Source of the DNA: Eubacteriales bacterium
GTDB lineage: Bacteria > Bacillota > Clostridia > Lachnospirales > Lachnospiraceae
Direction: 5' to 3'
Length of the DNA: 64,000 nt
NCBI GenBank assembly: GCA_030537195.1
Contig: JAUNOK010000001.1
Span: forward strand, 124,001 to 188,000
The position numbers were made by a program, and so were the translations under genes. This document shows positions 19,484-28,671 of the stretch, piece after piece. Numbering within the stretch: the first letter of the stretch is position 1; each line of letters starts with the position of its first letter. The notes beneath the pieces are model-generated. The model saw nothing but the letters and a program-made list of their open reading frames with translations. It made no database searches and was not told where the DNA came from.

Positions 19484-21229
19484 CTACAACATAACCCCCG
19501 ACTTCTCCTTACTTCTCTCAATCATATGATTCAGCTTCTCAAATGGCTTCTGTAAGAACAATCCAATAATAAGCGAAACAACTATATATATTGAAAGAAA
19601 TGCGAGATTCTTAATGTAATCATATCTGTACATTCCTGCAATACATTCTCTTAATGCATCCATTGAATATGGGAAGAGCAGGAATCGGTATATTATCTGG
19701 TAGGCGTTAGGAAGTACTTCTATAGGGAAAGTACCGCCTGAACCGGCAACCTGTATAACGAGCAGGACAATTCCAAGTGCTTCACCGATATTACCAAATG
19801 CAACAGTAAGACTGTACATAAAGAAGGTGAACACGAAACTTGAAAATGCACATGCAACCCAGTAAAGGAATGGGTGGTAACACTGGATTCCTATGTAGAA
19901 AAGATTTCCAAGTGTTATAAGCAGTGCCTGAAGCTGTCCTACTGCAAAGAAGATGAAATATCTTCCAAAGAATTTTTCATATCTCTTTGCGTCTGCTGGA
20001 ATATCAGGTGCAGGGTGTACAGGTGTGTGCATAATCGCAACAAGTATAAGTCCGCCAAACCACAGTGCAAGTATTGTGTAGAATGGTGAAGCAGAAGTAC
20101 CATAGCTTTTAACTGCGTATACCTGTTCAGTTGTTATATTAACAGGTGCTGAGAGGAAGTCTCCTAAAGTATCAGCGTCTGCATTTAACATCTCTGATAA
20201 TAAACCATATGTATCCTGTTCGGTGATAGTGTTTAATGTATCAATTGCATTATCAAGCTTAGTTTCAAGGTCACTGAGAAGCTCTTTGGTCTGAGTGAGT
20301 GAACCTGATGTAAGCTTTATCGCAGTTGAAAGGTCTGCAACGTCCATATTCATATCAGAATAGAGGTCTGTCAGTGAACTCATAATGCTCTGAATCTGTG
20401 CCATCTGATTTGAGAGTGCAGTTGACAATTCATTTAGAGAATCAGCAGAATTGCCGTTTACAAGCGCCTGCAATGTTATTAACTGCTGCTGTTGTAACTG
20501 TAATTGTGTATATATCTGTGGGGCAGCACTTGTTGAACTGCTGCTTATTGATGATGTAAGGTCAGTAATTGCAAGCATTGAATTAAGAATTACATCATAG
20601 GTTGAAAGTGTTGTTCTTGCAGCTGTAAGTCTGTTAGTAACTGCGTCCATAAGTGAACCGGTTTCTTTGTCTGCGTCCTTGATAGCTGAATCACCGGTTC
20701 CGGCAATCGTAGATACGATTGTATCAATAAATGTCTGGTTTACCTGCTGCTGAACTGCTGTCTTGGCCTTGTCTGTTATCTTAGGCGCGATAGCATTGGC
20801 TTTCTGGTTGCAGTAATATTTTAACTGGGGATGTTCCATCGAATCGCTTAAGAAGCTGATAAGATTCTTGGAGAAATCCTCCGGAACAACAAGCGCAGCA
20901 TAATATTCACCACTGTATACGCCTTTGATTGCCTCATCAGAAGAATCAACAAACTGCCAGCCGATAGTATCATTAGTCTCAAGAGCTTCGATTATTGTGT
21001 CGCCGACATTAAGTTCCATGCCCTCAAGAGAAGTACCTTTATCGACAGATACAACTGCAACTTTAATTCTGCTTGTGGAAGCCTGTCCATATGGGTCCCA
21101 GTTAGACAGAATATTAAACCATGAATACAATGCAGGAATAACGGTAAGACCGATAATTACACATATTGCAATCACATTTGTTTTTATGTGGCTAAGGTCA
21201 GCCCTGATAATTTTAAATATATTTTTCAT
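19484..21229 (-). CDS. YhgE/Pip family membrane protein
   Basis: The 581-residue product has the YhgE/Pip layout: one N-terminal membrane helix (about 18-40), a conserved extracytoplasmic start (SNWDPYGQA), a long helical, Gln/Ser-rich middle (180-330), and five to six C-terminal helices of ABC-2 permease type. Relatives include phage infection protein Pip and the type VII secretion component EsaA; no secretion ATPase or WXG100 gene is nearby, so export of an unknown substrate is only a possibility. Its ATG overlaps the stop of the preceding small gene (ATGA), giving tight coupling. Confidence 0.82.
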   Translation of the reverse strand: MKNIFKIIRADLSHIKTNVIAICVIIGLTVIPALYSWFNILSNWDPYGQASTSRIKVAVVSVDKGTSLEGMELNVGDTIIEALETNDTIGWQFVDSSDEAIKGVYSGEYYAALVVPEDFSKNLISFLSDSMEHPQLKYYCNQKANAIAPKITDKAKTAVQQQVNQTFIDTIVSTIAGTGDSAIKDADKETGSLMDAVTNRLTAARTTLSTYDVILNSMLAITDLTSSISSSSTSAAPQIYTQLQLQQQQLITLQALVNGNSADSLNELSTALSNQMAQIQSIMSSLTDLYSDMNMDVADLSTAIKLTSGSLTQTKELLSDLETKLDNAIDTLNTITEQDTYGLLSEMLNADADTLGDFLSAPVNITTEQVYAVKSYGTSASPFYTILALWFGGLILVAIMHTPVHPAPDIPADAKRYEKFFGRYFIFFAVGQLQALLITLGNLFYIGIQCYHPFLYWVACAFSSFVFTFFMYSLTVAFGNIGEALGIVLLVIQVAGSGGTFPIEVLPNAYQIIYRFLLFPYSMDALRECIAGMYRYDYIKNLAFLSIYIVVSLIIGLFLQKPFEKLNHMIERSKEKSGVML

Positions 21230-21639
21230 AACTGTACCTCACTTAAAAATGCTTTGATGCTGTCCGCAATGGAAGCGTCAGCCTGTTTTTCCTGAATCTC
21301 TATATTGAGGTCGTTTAACTTTCTTGCAAGCTTGTCATCAATGTAATCAATAACTATAAGATAAGCACAGAATATAAAAAGCGAAATTACCCAGAGAAGA
21401 AGATAAACAACCTTGGCAGTATCCATAGTAAACATAAGTACCATGAATACCAGAGGAATTATCATCATACATCTTAAGCAGACCTTTTTCTTGTGCTGGT
21501 TCTTTGTGTGCATATTTTCTGCAAATGCTGTGATTTCCGCAAGTACAACATCTAAGTCAAGATTCTTATGAGCTGTATTGTTGCCGCTGGCAGATTCAGC
21601 ATTATCCACATTTTCATCTATAAAATCATCGTTTTGCAT
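21226..21639 (-). CDS. Small two-helix membrane protein between YhgE genes
   Basis: I do not recognise a family for this 137-residue protein. The N-terminal 55 residues are acidic and polar. Two membrane helices follow (about 63-82 and 86-106) and then a charged, probably coiled-coil tail. AAGGAGG precedes the ATG at 21639, and its stop overlaps the start of the 581-residue YhgE gene by 4 bases. Its position between two YhgE/Pip genes in one transcript suggests that it is a partner subunit of that membrane system. Confidence 0.72.
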   Translation of the reverse strand: MQNDDFIDENVDNAESASGNNTAHKNLDLDVVLAEITAFAENMHTKNQHKKKVCLRCMMIIPLVFMVLMFTMDTAKVVYLLLWVISLFIFCAYLIVIDYIDDKLARKLNDLNIEIQEKQADASIADSIKAFLSEVQL

Positions 21640-21671
21640 ATAGCCTCCTTATATTACTATTACCCTGTTTA

Positions 21672-23819
21672 TTACATAAAATGTGTCTCTTTCATACGGC
21701 GTTCAAAGAACTCACGTACCTCAAGAAGAGACTTTCTGATACCAAGTCCGAGGATAAGAGATATAACAGCGTAAGCGCATAATTTTACAAGATATACTGC
21801 ATAATCACACTGGTATAATCCACTTATTGCTTCCCTCATTGCATTAATAGCATAAGGGAATGGGAAGTACAGGTATACATTCTGGAAGAATTCAGGAAGC
21901 AGCTCAATTGGATAAGTGCCGCCTGAACCGGCAATCTGTAACACAATCATTACGACAGCAATAGCTTTTCCCAAGTCACCAAATGTAAGAACAAGTGTGT
22001 ATATAAATAACGTAAATACAAAGCTTGTTATAGCAGCTGCAAGCCACAGCATGAATGGATGGGTGCAGTCAATTTTTAAAATGTATAAATCACCAAGAAC
22101 AACTACAAGAGCCTGAAGCTGTCCCATTGCAAGGAAGAGAAGTGCGCGGCCCATATATTTCTGATGTTCTGTGGCATCCTTGAATTCATCATCTTCGTAG
22201 TCAACCTTTACTTTCATAAGGGCAACTAAAACAATGCCTCCAACCCAGAGAGCAAGTGTTGTATAGAAAGGTGTAACACTTGTTCCATAGTTAGTCTGCA
22301 TATAGACATATATTTCCTCTACCTGTACAGGTTCTGAAAGGAATGACGCAATTGACTGTGCGTCTGAGTTGATGAAATCCATTATTAATTTGTATGTAGA
22401 TGACGAACTGATATCTCCAACTGACCCAGATATGGTATCAAGTCTTTTATTAAGAGAATCAAGCAGTGTTCTTGTACTTTCGAGTGTCGTATTAATGTTG
22501 ACGGATATATCGCTCACGCCGAGAAGCATCTGTGAAATTCCGTTAATACTGTCTCCTGCGCTGCTGATGTTGGCTGCAAGGCTGCTTACGGCATTCTTCA
22601 TGGAAGACTTAAGAAGATTAACATTAGTTCTTATTACGGTCTGCATTATTGTCTGACTCTTCTGAATTTCTGCACGGCACTGTTCGACAACAGATTTGAT
22701 TAACTGATATTTTGCCTGAAGTGTTTCAGGTGAATCAGTAAGAATGTCTGCACACTGCTGTACAAGGTTGTATGCAATATTCTCCATGGCATTAACAGAA
22801 GCAAGTGCCGATTTTAAAGCAGTAATAACCGCAGGATCAATTCCATCTACCTTACTGAGGGAATCAATCGCATCTTCAAGTGCTTTATTCTGATCAATAA
22901 GTTCTTTTAACTGTTCATTAGCTTTACTGAGTTCTACACCAGCCTGTCCGACATCTGTTATTGAAAGCTGTACGGCTTTATCAAGCGAATCAAGTACACT
23001 ATCAGCCAGTTCATTCATTGCTTTAAGTTCTGCGTCAATCTGATTGGCAATATCGTCTGTGACATTGTCCAGAGTTTTATTAGCAATATCAGCAACATCA
23101 GTTGTTCCTGTCAGGACATCTTTAATCTGTGGAAGGACCTCCTGAAGTCCTGCAAGATTATCTGCAAGGTCCGAATTACTCTTGATGAACATGTCAATCA
23201 TGGTATCGTAAGAACTTATATTGGCTGATACACTCTGTAAATCCTTAACAGTCTTTTCAATAATAGAAGGGTCATTTTCTGCAATTTCATTAAGTCCTTT
23301 CATTATTGTCTGTACGCACACATCTATGAATTCAGAATTGATAGTGTTCTGAAGCGTGCTTTTTCCTGTATCTGTAATCTTGGATGCAACAGCATTTTTC
23401 TTGGAATTCTCATAGTATGTAACTGTTGGCGGATTAAGACCATTGTCAAGAAAGTCATACAGGCTTCGTGAAAAGTCGTCTCCGATTACGATAACAGCAT
23501 AGTACTTGCCAGAATAAAGTTTATTCATGGCTTCGTCTTTAGTTTCTGGAAAACGCCAGCCTAACTTGTCATTAGAATGAAGCTGTTCAACAATCTGTTC
23601 TCCCATGTTGATAGTAGAATCATCAGATTCAGAGTAACCTTCGTCCTCAGAAACAATAGCAATCTGAACTGACGCAGTGTTTGCGTAAGGGTCCCAGTTG
23701 GAATATATGTTAAACCATGCGTAAAGCGATGGAATAAGGCACAGACCAAGTGCAATGGCTAACGCCAGAATATTCCTGCTAAGACCTTTCAAATCTCTTT
23801 TAAAAATCTTAAAAATCAT
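21672..23819 (-). CDS. YhgE/Pip family membrane protein (long form)
   Basis: This 715-residue protein is the first gene of the minus-strand three-gene operon and a longer paralogue of the 581-residue gene downstream. It shares the N-terminal helix plus SNWDPYANT start, the GWRFPETKDEA segment and a C-terminal bundle of about six helices with the GSGGTYPIELLP motif. The middle (about 180-500) is a long alpha-helical stalk, probably extracytoplasmic. GAGGA lies before the ATG. The pair may form a heteromer. The function of these proteins in anaerobes is not established. Confidence 0.83.
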   Translation of the reverse strand: MIFKIFKRDLKGLSRNILALAIALGLCLIPSLYAWFNIYSNWDPYANTASVQIAIVSEDEGYSESDDSTINMGEQIVEQLHSNDKLGWRFPETKDEAMNKLYSGKYYAVIVIGDDFSRSLYDFLDNGLNPPTVTYYENSKKNAVASKITDTGKSTLQNTINSEFIDVCVQTIMKGLNEIAENDPSIIEKTVKDLQSVSANISSYDTMIDMFIKSNSDLADNLAGLQEVLPQIKDVLTGTTDVADIANKTLDNVTDDIANQIDAELKAMNELADSVLDSLDKAVQLSITDVGQAGVELSKANEQLKELIDQNKALEDAIDSLSKVDGIDPAVITALKSALASVNAMENIAYNLVQQCADILTDSPETLQAKYQLIKSVVEQCRAEIQKSQTIMQTVIRTNVNLLKSSMKNAVSSLAANISSAGDSINGISQMLLGVSDISVNINTTLESTRTLLDSLNKRLDTISGSVGDISSSSTYKLIMDFINSDAQSIASFLSEPVQVEEIYVYMQTNYGTSVTPFYTTLALWVGGIVLVALMKVKVDYEDDEFKDATEHQKYMGRALLFLAMGQLQALVVVLGDLYILKIDCTHPFMLWLAAAITSFVFTLFIYTLVLTFGDLGKAIAVVMIVLQIAGSGGTYPIELLPEFFQNVYLYFPFPYAINAMREAISGLYQCDYAVYLVKLCAYAVISLILGLGIRKSLLEVREFFERRMKETHFM

Positions 23820-23941
23820 AAAATTCCTCTATTCTTTAATTATCGTTATAAACTTATATGTATTTTACTTAAGAAACTGGGGAAAATCAATACAGAGAGG
23901 ACAATTCAGACATATTTAATAAATAGGAAAGGAACGGATTT

Positions 23942-25732
23942 ATGAACATATTGTATTGTGGGGATAAACCTATGCAGAAGGGAATCCTTTTATCTTCTAT
24001 GTCTATTATTGAAAATGTAGACGAGCCGTTAAATATATATATTCTTACGGTTGATTACAGTGAACGGGGCATTAATTACAAGCCGGTTGATAAAGCATTT
24101 GTAAAATATCTGGAAGCAAAATTGAATAAATCGGACATCAGAGTGAATGCTTCTCTTATTGATATTACAAGGAATTTTGTAGAAGAACTGCCGGAGGCAA
24201 ATATGCAGACAAGATTTACAGCTTGCTGTATGCTGCGTCTGTTTGCTGATAAGACGGATGTTAATGAAAGGCTGCTCTATCTTGATACTGATGTTCTGTG
24301 CAGAAAGAATTTCAGAGACTTCTATTATCAGGACATGGAAGGGATAGAGATTGCGGGAGTTTCGGACTATTATGGCAGATGGCTTTTCGGTGATGGATAT
24401 ATTAATTCAGGAGTGATGCTTATGAATATGAAGCTGATAAGGGAGAATGGTCTTTTGGAAAAATGTCGTGAACAGTGTATAAGAAAGGAAATGTTTATGC
24501 CAGACCAGACGGCTATTAATACATTTGCAACAAGAGTTAATCTGTGCGGACACAGATTTAATGACCAGAGAAGACTGCACGGAAATACTGTATTCCAGCA
24601 TTTTACAACTACTTTCCGTGTCTTTCCGGTAATAAAAACTGTTTCTGTCAAGCCGTGGGAGATAGACAAAATGCATAATGTTCTTGGGCTTCATGAGTAT
24701 GATGAACTCCTTGATTCTTATAGCAGGGAGTATGAGAAGTATAGCGCAGCTTCGCGTGTTCCTGTATTTTTCTCAATTAATGAACAGTACGCGCCATATC
24801 TTGCAGTGAGCCTTAAATCGCTGGCTGAACATGTGGCAAAAGACGAGCGTTACCGTATTATTGTCATGTGTGATAATGTGAAGAATATTACTATGATACA
24901 GCTTCGCAATGTAATAAAGTATTATGAAAATATTGATATTGAATTTGTTGATATTAAAAAGAAAATGCACGAATTTTCAGAAAGTTTTGGACAGACTGTT
25001 ACTGACAGGCGGGAGAACAGGCTTTATTCAGGAGAGTTTACACTGACAATATATTTCAGACTATTTATTGCCGAACTTTTTCCAGAACTTGATAAGGCTA
25101 TATATATTGATTCTGATACTGTAGTTAATGAGGATATTGCAAAGCTTTATTCGGTTGATATGGGTGAAGCAATGTTTGGTGCTGTAAGAGACACATTTGC
25201 AGGAAATAATGCCATACTGTCGCGTTACATTGAAAATGCAGTGGGTATAGGACGCAGTGAATATGTCAATTCAGGAGTGCTTCTCATGAATCTTGACAAG
25301 ATAAGGAAGATGCATCTTGCTGACAGATTTTTAAAGCTTATGGCAGAATATCATTTTGACAGTATTGCACCAGACCAGGACTATATTAATGCAATGTGTG
25401 CAAAGGACATTTATTTTCTTGATAAAGAGTGGAACGTAATGCCTAATAAGGGCGGGGAGTATATGGCAAGGCCGAAGCTGATACATTATAACCTGTTTGA
25501 CAAGCCGTGGCATTACAGCGAGATTCCGTATGAGGAATATTTCTGGCAGTATGCGGCGGAATCTGGATTTTATCCGATGCTTCTTAAACAGCGTGAGCAG
25601 TATGGAGAAGGAGAGAGAAAAGCTGACCATGAGAATCTGGAGAAGCTGCTTTTGAGAGCTGAGAATATCGCAGACGGCGACGGTGTGAAGTTTTCTGATG
25701 TTGTTGGAAGCGGATTTTCGGAGGATATATGA
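23942..25732 (+). CDS. Glycosyltransferase with two GT8 domains
   Basis: The 596-residue protein is a tandem of two family 8 glycosyltransferase domains. The first (about 1-255) has the metal-binding DXD at D115/D117 in YLDTDVLC and the second (about 268-560) has D390/D392 in YIDSDTVV. Each also has the INSGVMLMN or VNSGVLLMN block and a late PDQ block. Both copies appear catalytically complete. GT8 enzymes transfer glucose or galactose to cell-surface glycans or lipids. The stop overlaps the start of the acyltransferase gene by 4 bases, suggesting a joint role in making an envelope glycolipid or glycan. Confidence 0.88.
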   Translation: MNILYCGDKPMQKGILLSSMSIIENVDEPLNIYILTVDYSERGINYKPVDKAFVKYLEAKLNKSDIRVNASLIDITRNFVEELPEANMQTRFTACCMLRLFADKTDVNERLLYLDTDVLCRKNFRDFYYQDMEGIEIAGVSDYYGRWLFGDGYINSGVMLMNMKLIRENGLLEKCREQCIRKEMFMPDQTAINTFATRVNLCGHRFNDQRRLHGNTVFQHFTTTFRVFPVIKTVSVKPWEIDKMHNVLGLHEYDELLDSYSREYEKYSAASRVPVFFSINEQYAPYLAVSLKSLAEHVAKDERYRIIVMCDNVKNITMIQLRNVIKYYENIDIEFVDIKKKMHEFSESFGQTVTDRRENRLYSGEFTLTIYFRLFIAELFPELDKAIYIDSDTVVNEDIAKLYSVDMGEAMFGAVRDTFAGNNAILSRYIENAVGIGRSEYVNSGVLLMNLDKIRKMHLADRFLKLMAEYHFDSIAPDQDYINAMCAKDIYFLDKEWNVMPNKGGEYMARPKLIHYNLFDKPWHYSEIPYEEYFWQYAAESGFYPMLLKQREQYGEGERKADHENLEKLLLRAENIADGDGVKFSDVVGSGFSEDI

Positions 25733-26553
25733 TTGGTGACAGGGAGCAGGTCTATGAAAATATTAAGGCGGCTGTAAGCCTTAATCAGTTAAATTCAAAG
25801 GTTGAGCCAGGAGACCCTAAGCTGTTACGCGAAGATAAAGAAGCATTGCTAAGACATTATATTGATTACCGCGCAGCATATGGTTTCTATGTCAAAAAAT
25901 ATATAGCAGAAGCAATATTTTGTGCCGGAACTTCGGCAGTCGGACTTATAACAAAAGTCAGCGGGCTTGAGAATCTTTCGGAAATTAAAGGCCCTGCGAT
26001 TGTAACATGTAATCATTTCAGCCCATTAGACCCTGCAATTGTAAGATTTGCTATGAGAAAAGCAGGATTTACGCGCATAAGCATTGTTAATCAGGATACG
26101 AATCTTGCCATGAAAGGATTTGTCGGGTATATGCAAAGATATGCCGACACAATGCCTGTAAGCAGTCTGAAATGGTTTATGGAGACCGAATTTCCTAATC
26201 AGATTAAAAATGCACTTGATAATAACAGGCTTGTGCTTATATACCCTGAACAGGAAATGTGGTTTAATTATCGAAAGCCCCGTCCTTGCAAGAGAGGAGC
26301 GTATCTGTATGCAGTAAAGTTTAATGTGCCAGTGATTTCATTGTTTGTTGAACAGCGGGTTAAGAGTACACATTTGCATACATTCAGAGTGCATATTCTG
26401 CCCGTAATATATCCGGACAGGCAGCTTGATGAAAGAACGGCAAGTTTAAGGATGCAGCATACGGACTATGAACAGAAATGCGATGCGTATGTCAGGGCAT
26501 ATGGAAAGAAACTGACTTATGATTTTGAGGACGGGGATATTGTGGGAAGATAG
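25729..26553 (+). CDS. PlsC-type 1-acylglycerol-3-phosphate acyltransferase
   Basis: This 274-residue protein carries the lysophosphatidate acyltransferase motif NHFSPLD (HX4D, near residue 96) and the second block IYPEQEMW (usually PEGTR), with VPVISLFVE further on. The replacement of the usual EGTR by EQEM suggests an acceptor other than plain lysophosphatidate. A hydrophobic segment near 55-75 may anchor it to the membrane. Its ATG overlaps the stop of the GT8 gene (ATGA), so the two are translationally coupled. Confidence 0.82.
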   Translation: MIGDREQVYENIKAAVSLNQLNSKVEPGDPKLLREDKEALLRHYIDYRAAYGFYVKKYIAEAIFCAGTSAVGLITKVSGLENLSEIKGPAIVTCNHFSPLDPAIVRFAMRKAGFTRISIVNQDTNLAMKGFVGYMQRYADTMPVSSLKWFMETEFPNQIKNALDNNRLVLIYPEQEMWFNYRKPRPCKRGAYLYAVKFNVPVISLFVEQRVKSTHLHTFRVHILPVIYPDRQLDERTASLRMQHTDYEQKCDAYVRAYGKKLTYDFEDGDIVGR

Positions 26554-26659
26554 AAGAATTTGAAGAGCATGATATTGCGGAAGAATAAAAATATTTGACG
26601 AAGGAAGAATTGAAGTGTATATATATTTGAAGAAATTACAAAGATTGAGAGGAATATTT

Positions 26660-27619
26660 ATGAAGATACAATCAGTGGCAGTACTTGGAGCAGGAGCAGT
26701 TGGCTCTTATGTTATATGGGGACTTTCAGAAAAGAAGGATATAGATTTAAGCGTCATTGCAAAAGGCGAAAGGGCGGAAAGACTTAAGGCAGAAGGCTGT
26801 CTGATTAACGGAAAGACATACCACCCGGAGGTATTGACACCAGAGGAGGCAAAGGGAGTTGACCTTCTTGTTGTATCATTAAAGTATGGTGCACTTGCAG
26901 GTGCATTAGATGATATTAAGGAAGCTGTCGGGGAGAATACTATTGTTATGAGCCTTATGAATGGTGTTGACAGTGAAGAGATAATATCTGCTAAGATAGA
27001 TAAATCTCATATCATTTATTCACTTATAAAGGTAGCATCACACCGTGAGGGTAAGGAATATGTGTTTAATCCTGAGACTACAATAGGCATTATATATGGT
27101 GAGGAAACTGCACCATTTGAGAGTGAGAGAGTCGCAGCAATAAGAGAATTATTTGACGGAACAGGTCTTAATTACAGAGTGACTGAATATATCAAAGAAG
27201 AGATATGGAGCAAATTCAGACTCAATATATGTAATAATCTTCCACAGGCTATTATTGGAGCAGGTGTCGGCTGTTATACAGACAGTGAGCATATGAAAGC
27301 AATCAGCGCAGGTCTGCGAAAGGAAGTGGAAGCAGTTGCGCTTGCCAAAGATATTGATATGAGCAGATGTGCCAGCACATCAAGCCGCGGAAGCGCTGTT
27401 CCGCCAACAGCAAGATATTCAACACTTCAGGACATTGACGCAGGCAGACATACAGAGATAGACATGTTCTCCGGTGCAATGATGCGTATGGGAAAAGAAC
27501 TTGGAATTCCTACTCCATATAACGAATACACATATCACATTATCAAGGCACTTGAAGAAAAGAATGATGGTGTGTTTGATTATGATGAGAATAGTCAGGC
27601 TGTGACTTATTCTAAGTAG
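26660..27619 (+). CDS. panE: 2-dehydropantoate 2-reductase homologue (PanE/ApbA)
   Basis: PanE reduces ketopantoate to pantoate with NADPH on the way to coenzyme A. The 319-residue product begins with the dinucleotide-binding VAVLGAGAVGSYV and has the C-terminal helical ApbA domain, with LNICNNLPQAI and the late GRHTEIDMFSGA segment. ATG 26660 follows GAGAGGA; the reading from GTG 26615 is rejected for lack of a binding site. No other pantothenate gene is nearby, and many ApbA paralogues act on other 2-keto acids, so the exact substrate is uncertain. Confidence 0.82.
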   Translation: MKIQSVAVLGAGAVGSYVIWGLSEKKDIDLSVIAKGERAERLKAEGCLINGKTYHPEVLTPEEAKGVDLLVVSLKYGALAGALDDIKEAVGENTIVMSLMNGVDSEEIISAKIDKSHIIYSLIKVASHREGKEYVFNPETTIGIIYGEETAPFESERVAAIRELFDGTGLNYRVTEYIKEEIWSKFRLNICNNLPQAIIGAGVGCYTDSEHMKAISAGLRKEVEAVALAKDIDMSRCASTSSRGSAVPPTARYSTLQDIDAGRHTEIDMFSGAMMRMGKELGIPTPYNEYTYHIIKALEEKNDGVFDYDENSQAVTYSK

Positions 27620-27654
27620 TGAATGACAGGAATCAACATAACAATTGATATGAT

Positions 27655-27700
27655 GACCTACTGAATTGCGATTATTATGGCAATTAGTAGGTCGTTTTTT
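27655..27700 (+). terminator. Terminator after panE
   Basis: GACCTACT (27655-27662) pairs with AGTAGGTC (27686-27693), extended inward by GAATTGC/GCAATT, and is followed by G and seven T. Confidence 0.85.
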
Positions 27701-27815
27701 TGTTTTTTGAAAGGAAACAAAGAAATCCGCAAGCCCAATCCATACTTCAAAAGTTTAATTAAGATTTCTCGATAAATAATCTCAATAAAATCTCAATAAA
27801 ACCCAGTAATTACAG

Positions 27816-27881
27816 TTGACATATACCCATATAGGGTATATTATACATCATGTGAATGATATATACCCCGCTAGGGTATAT
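27816..27881 (+). promoter_or_regulatory. Copper operon promoter with two CsoR-type operators
   Basis: TTGACA (27816-27821), a 17-base spacer and TATTAT (27839-27844) form the promoter. The spacer is almost wholly an inverted repeat, ATATACCC-ATATA-GGGTATAT (27821-27841), and a second copy, ATATACCCC-GCTA-GGGTATAT, lies at 27861-27881. Such C/G-tract repeats in the spacer are typical of CsoR operators. The 110 bases before it hold nothing I recognise. Confidence 0.85.
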
Positions 27882-27954
27882 TGCAATCACAACAGATAAA
27901 TATAACAATGTGTTTATCAGGCACAGAATATAATAATCAGACTAAGGAGGAATA

Positions 27955-28254
27955 ATGGGAAAAGAATGTTGTTGTCATAAGACCAAAGAAAGAGATGCCA
28001 AGGAATATAAGGATCTCTGTAACAGACTTAGCAGAATTGAAGGACAGATAAGAGGGATTAAAGGTATGGTTGAAAAGGACGCATACTGTATTGATATTCT
28101 TAATCAGGTATCGGCAGCCCAGTCTGCACTTAACAGTTTTACTAAGGTACTCTTAGATAATCATATCAAGAGCTGTGTTGTCCGCGATATTAAAGAAGGA
28201 AAGGACGATACTGTGGAGGAGCTTGTTAAGACAATAGGCAAATTCATGCGATAA
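27955..28254 (+). CDS. csoR: CsoR family copper-sensing repressor
   Basis: This 99-residue all-helical protein belongs to the CsoR/RcnR family. The copper ligands C45, H70 and C74 are present with the spacing of Mycobacterium CsoR (25 and 4), indicating Cu(I) sensing rather than nickel or sulfide. An additional N-terminal cluster CCCH (residues 5-8) is unusual and could help to acquire metal. It heads the operon with the metal-binding protein and copA and probably represses its own promoter at 27816. Confidence 0.92.
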   Translation: MGKECCCHKTKERDAKEYKDLCNRLSRIEGQIRGIKGMVEKDAYCIDILNQVSAAQSALNSFTKVLLDNHIKSCVVRDIKEGKDDTVEELVKTIGKFMR

Positions 28255-28287
28255 GAATTCGGGCAAATATAAAAGGAGATGTATAAT

Positions 28288-28665
28288 ATGGGAACAGCTA
28301 TAATAATCGGCATATTAGCCATAATAGTAGTAATTGCAGTTATAAGCAGTGTTAAGCATATGAAAGGTGAAGGTGGCTGCTGTGGCGGTGGTGGAGATAC
28401 TGTTGCAGAAGAGAAGAAGGTGCTTGATAATCCTGTAATTGCCGTCAAGACTGTAGATATTGAAGGCATGCATTGTGAGAACTGCAAGAACAGTATTGAG
28501 AGATCTGTTAATAAGATTGATGGTGCTTCATGCCAGGTTAATCTTAAGAAGAAACAGGCAACAATTGAAGTTGACAGAGAAATCGACGATGCTGATATAA
28601 GAATTGCAATTGAGAGACTTGATTTCAAAGTTACAGGAATAACAACTAATCGTAAGGAGGCGTAG
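28288..28665 (+). CDS. Membrane-anchored heavy-metal-associated domain protein
   Basis: The 125-residue product has an N-terminal membrane helix (about 3-21), a Cys/Gly-rich linker GGCCGGGG (29-36) and an HMA domain (about 53-118) with MHCENC (C63, C66). It probably receives or delivers Cu(I) at the membrane for the CopA pump encoded 6 bases downstream. ATG 28288 is chosen because the ATG at 28279 lies inside the ribosome binding site AAAGGAGAT. Confidence 0.84.
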   Translation: MGTAIIIGILAIIVVIAVISSVKHMKGEGGCCGGGGDTVAEEKKVLDNPVIAVKTVDIEGMHCENCKNSIERSVNKIDGASCQVNLKKKQATIEVDREIDDADIRIAIERLDFKVTGITTNRKEA

Positions 28666-28671
28666 CGCAAT

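Noticed and set aside
19484..23819. A type VII secretion locus around the YhgE genes
   Set aside because: No EssC-type ATPase, WXG100 or LXG protein is nearby; only the YhgE/Pip proteins and one small membrane protein are present.
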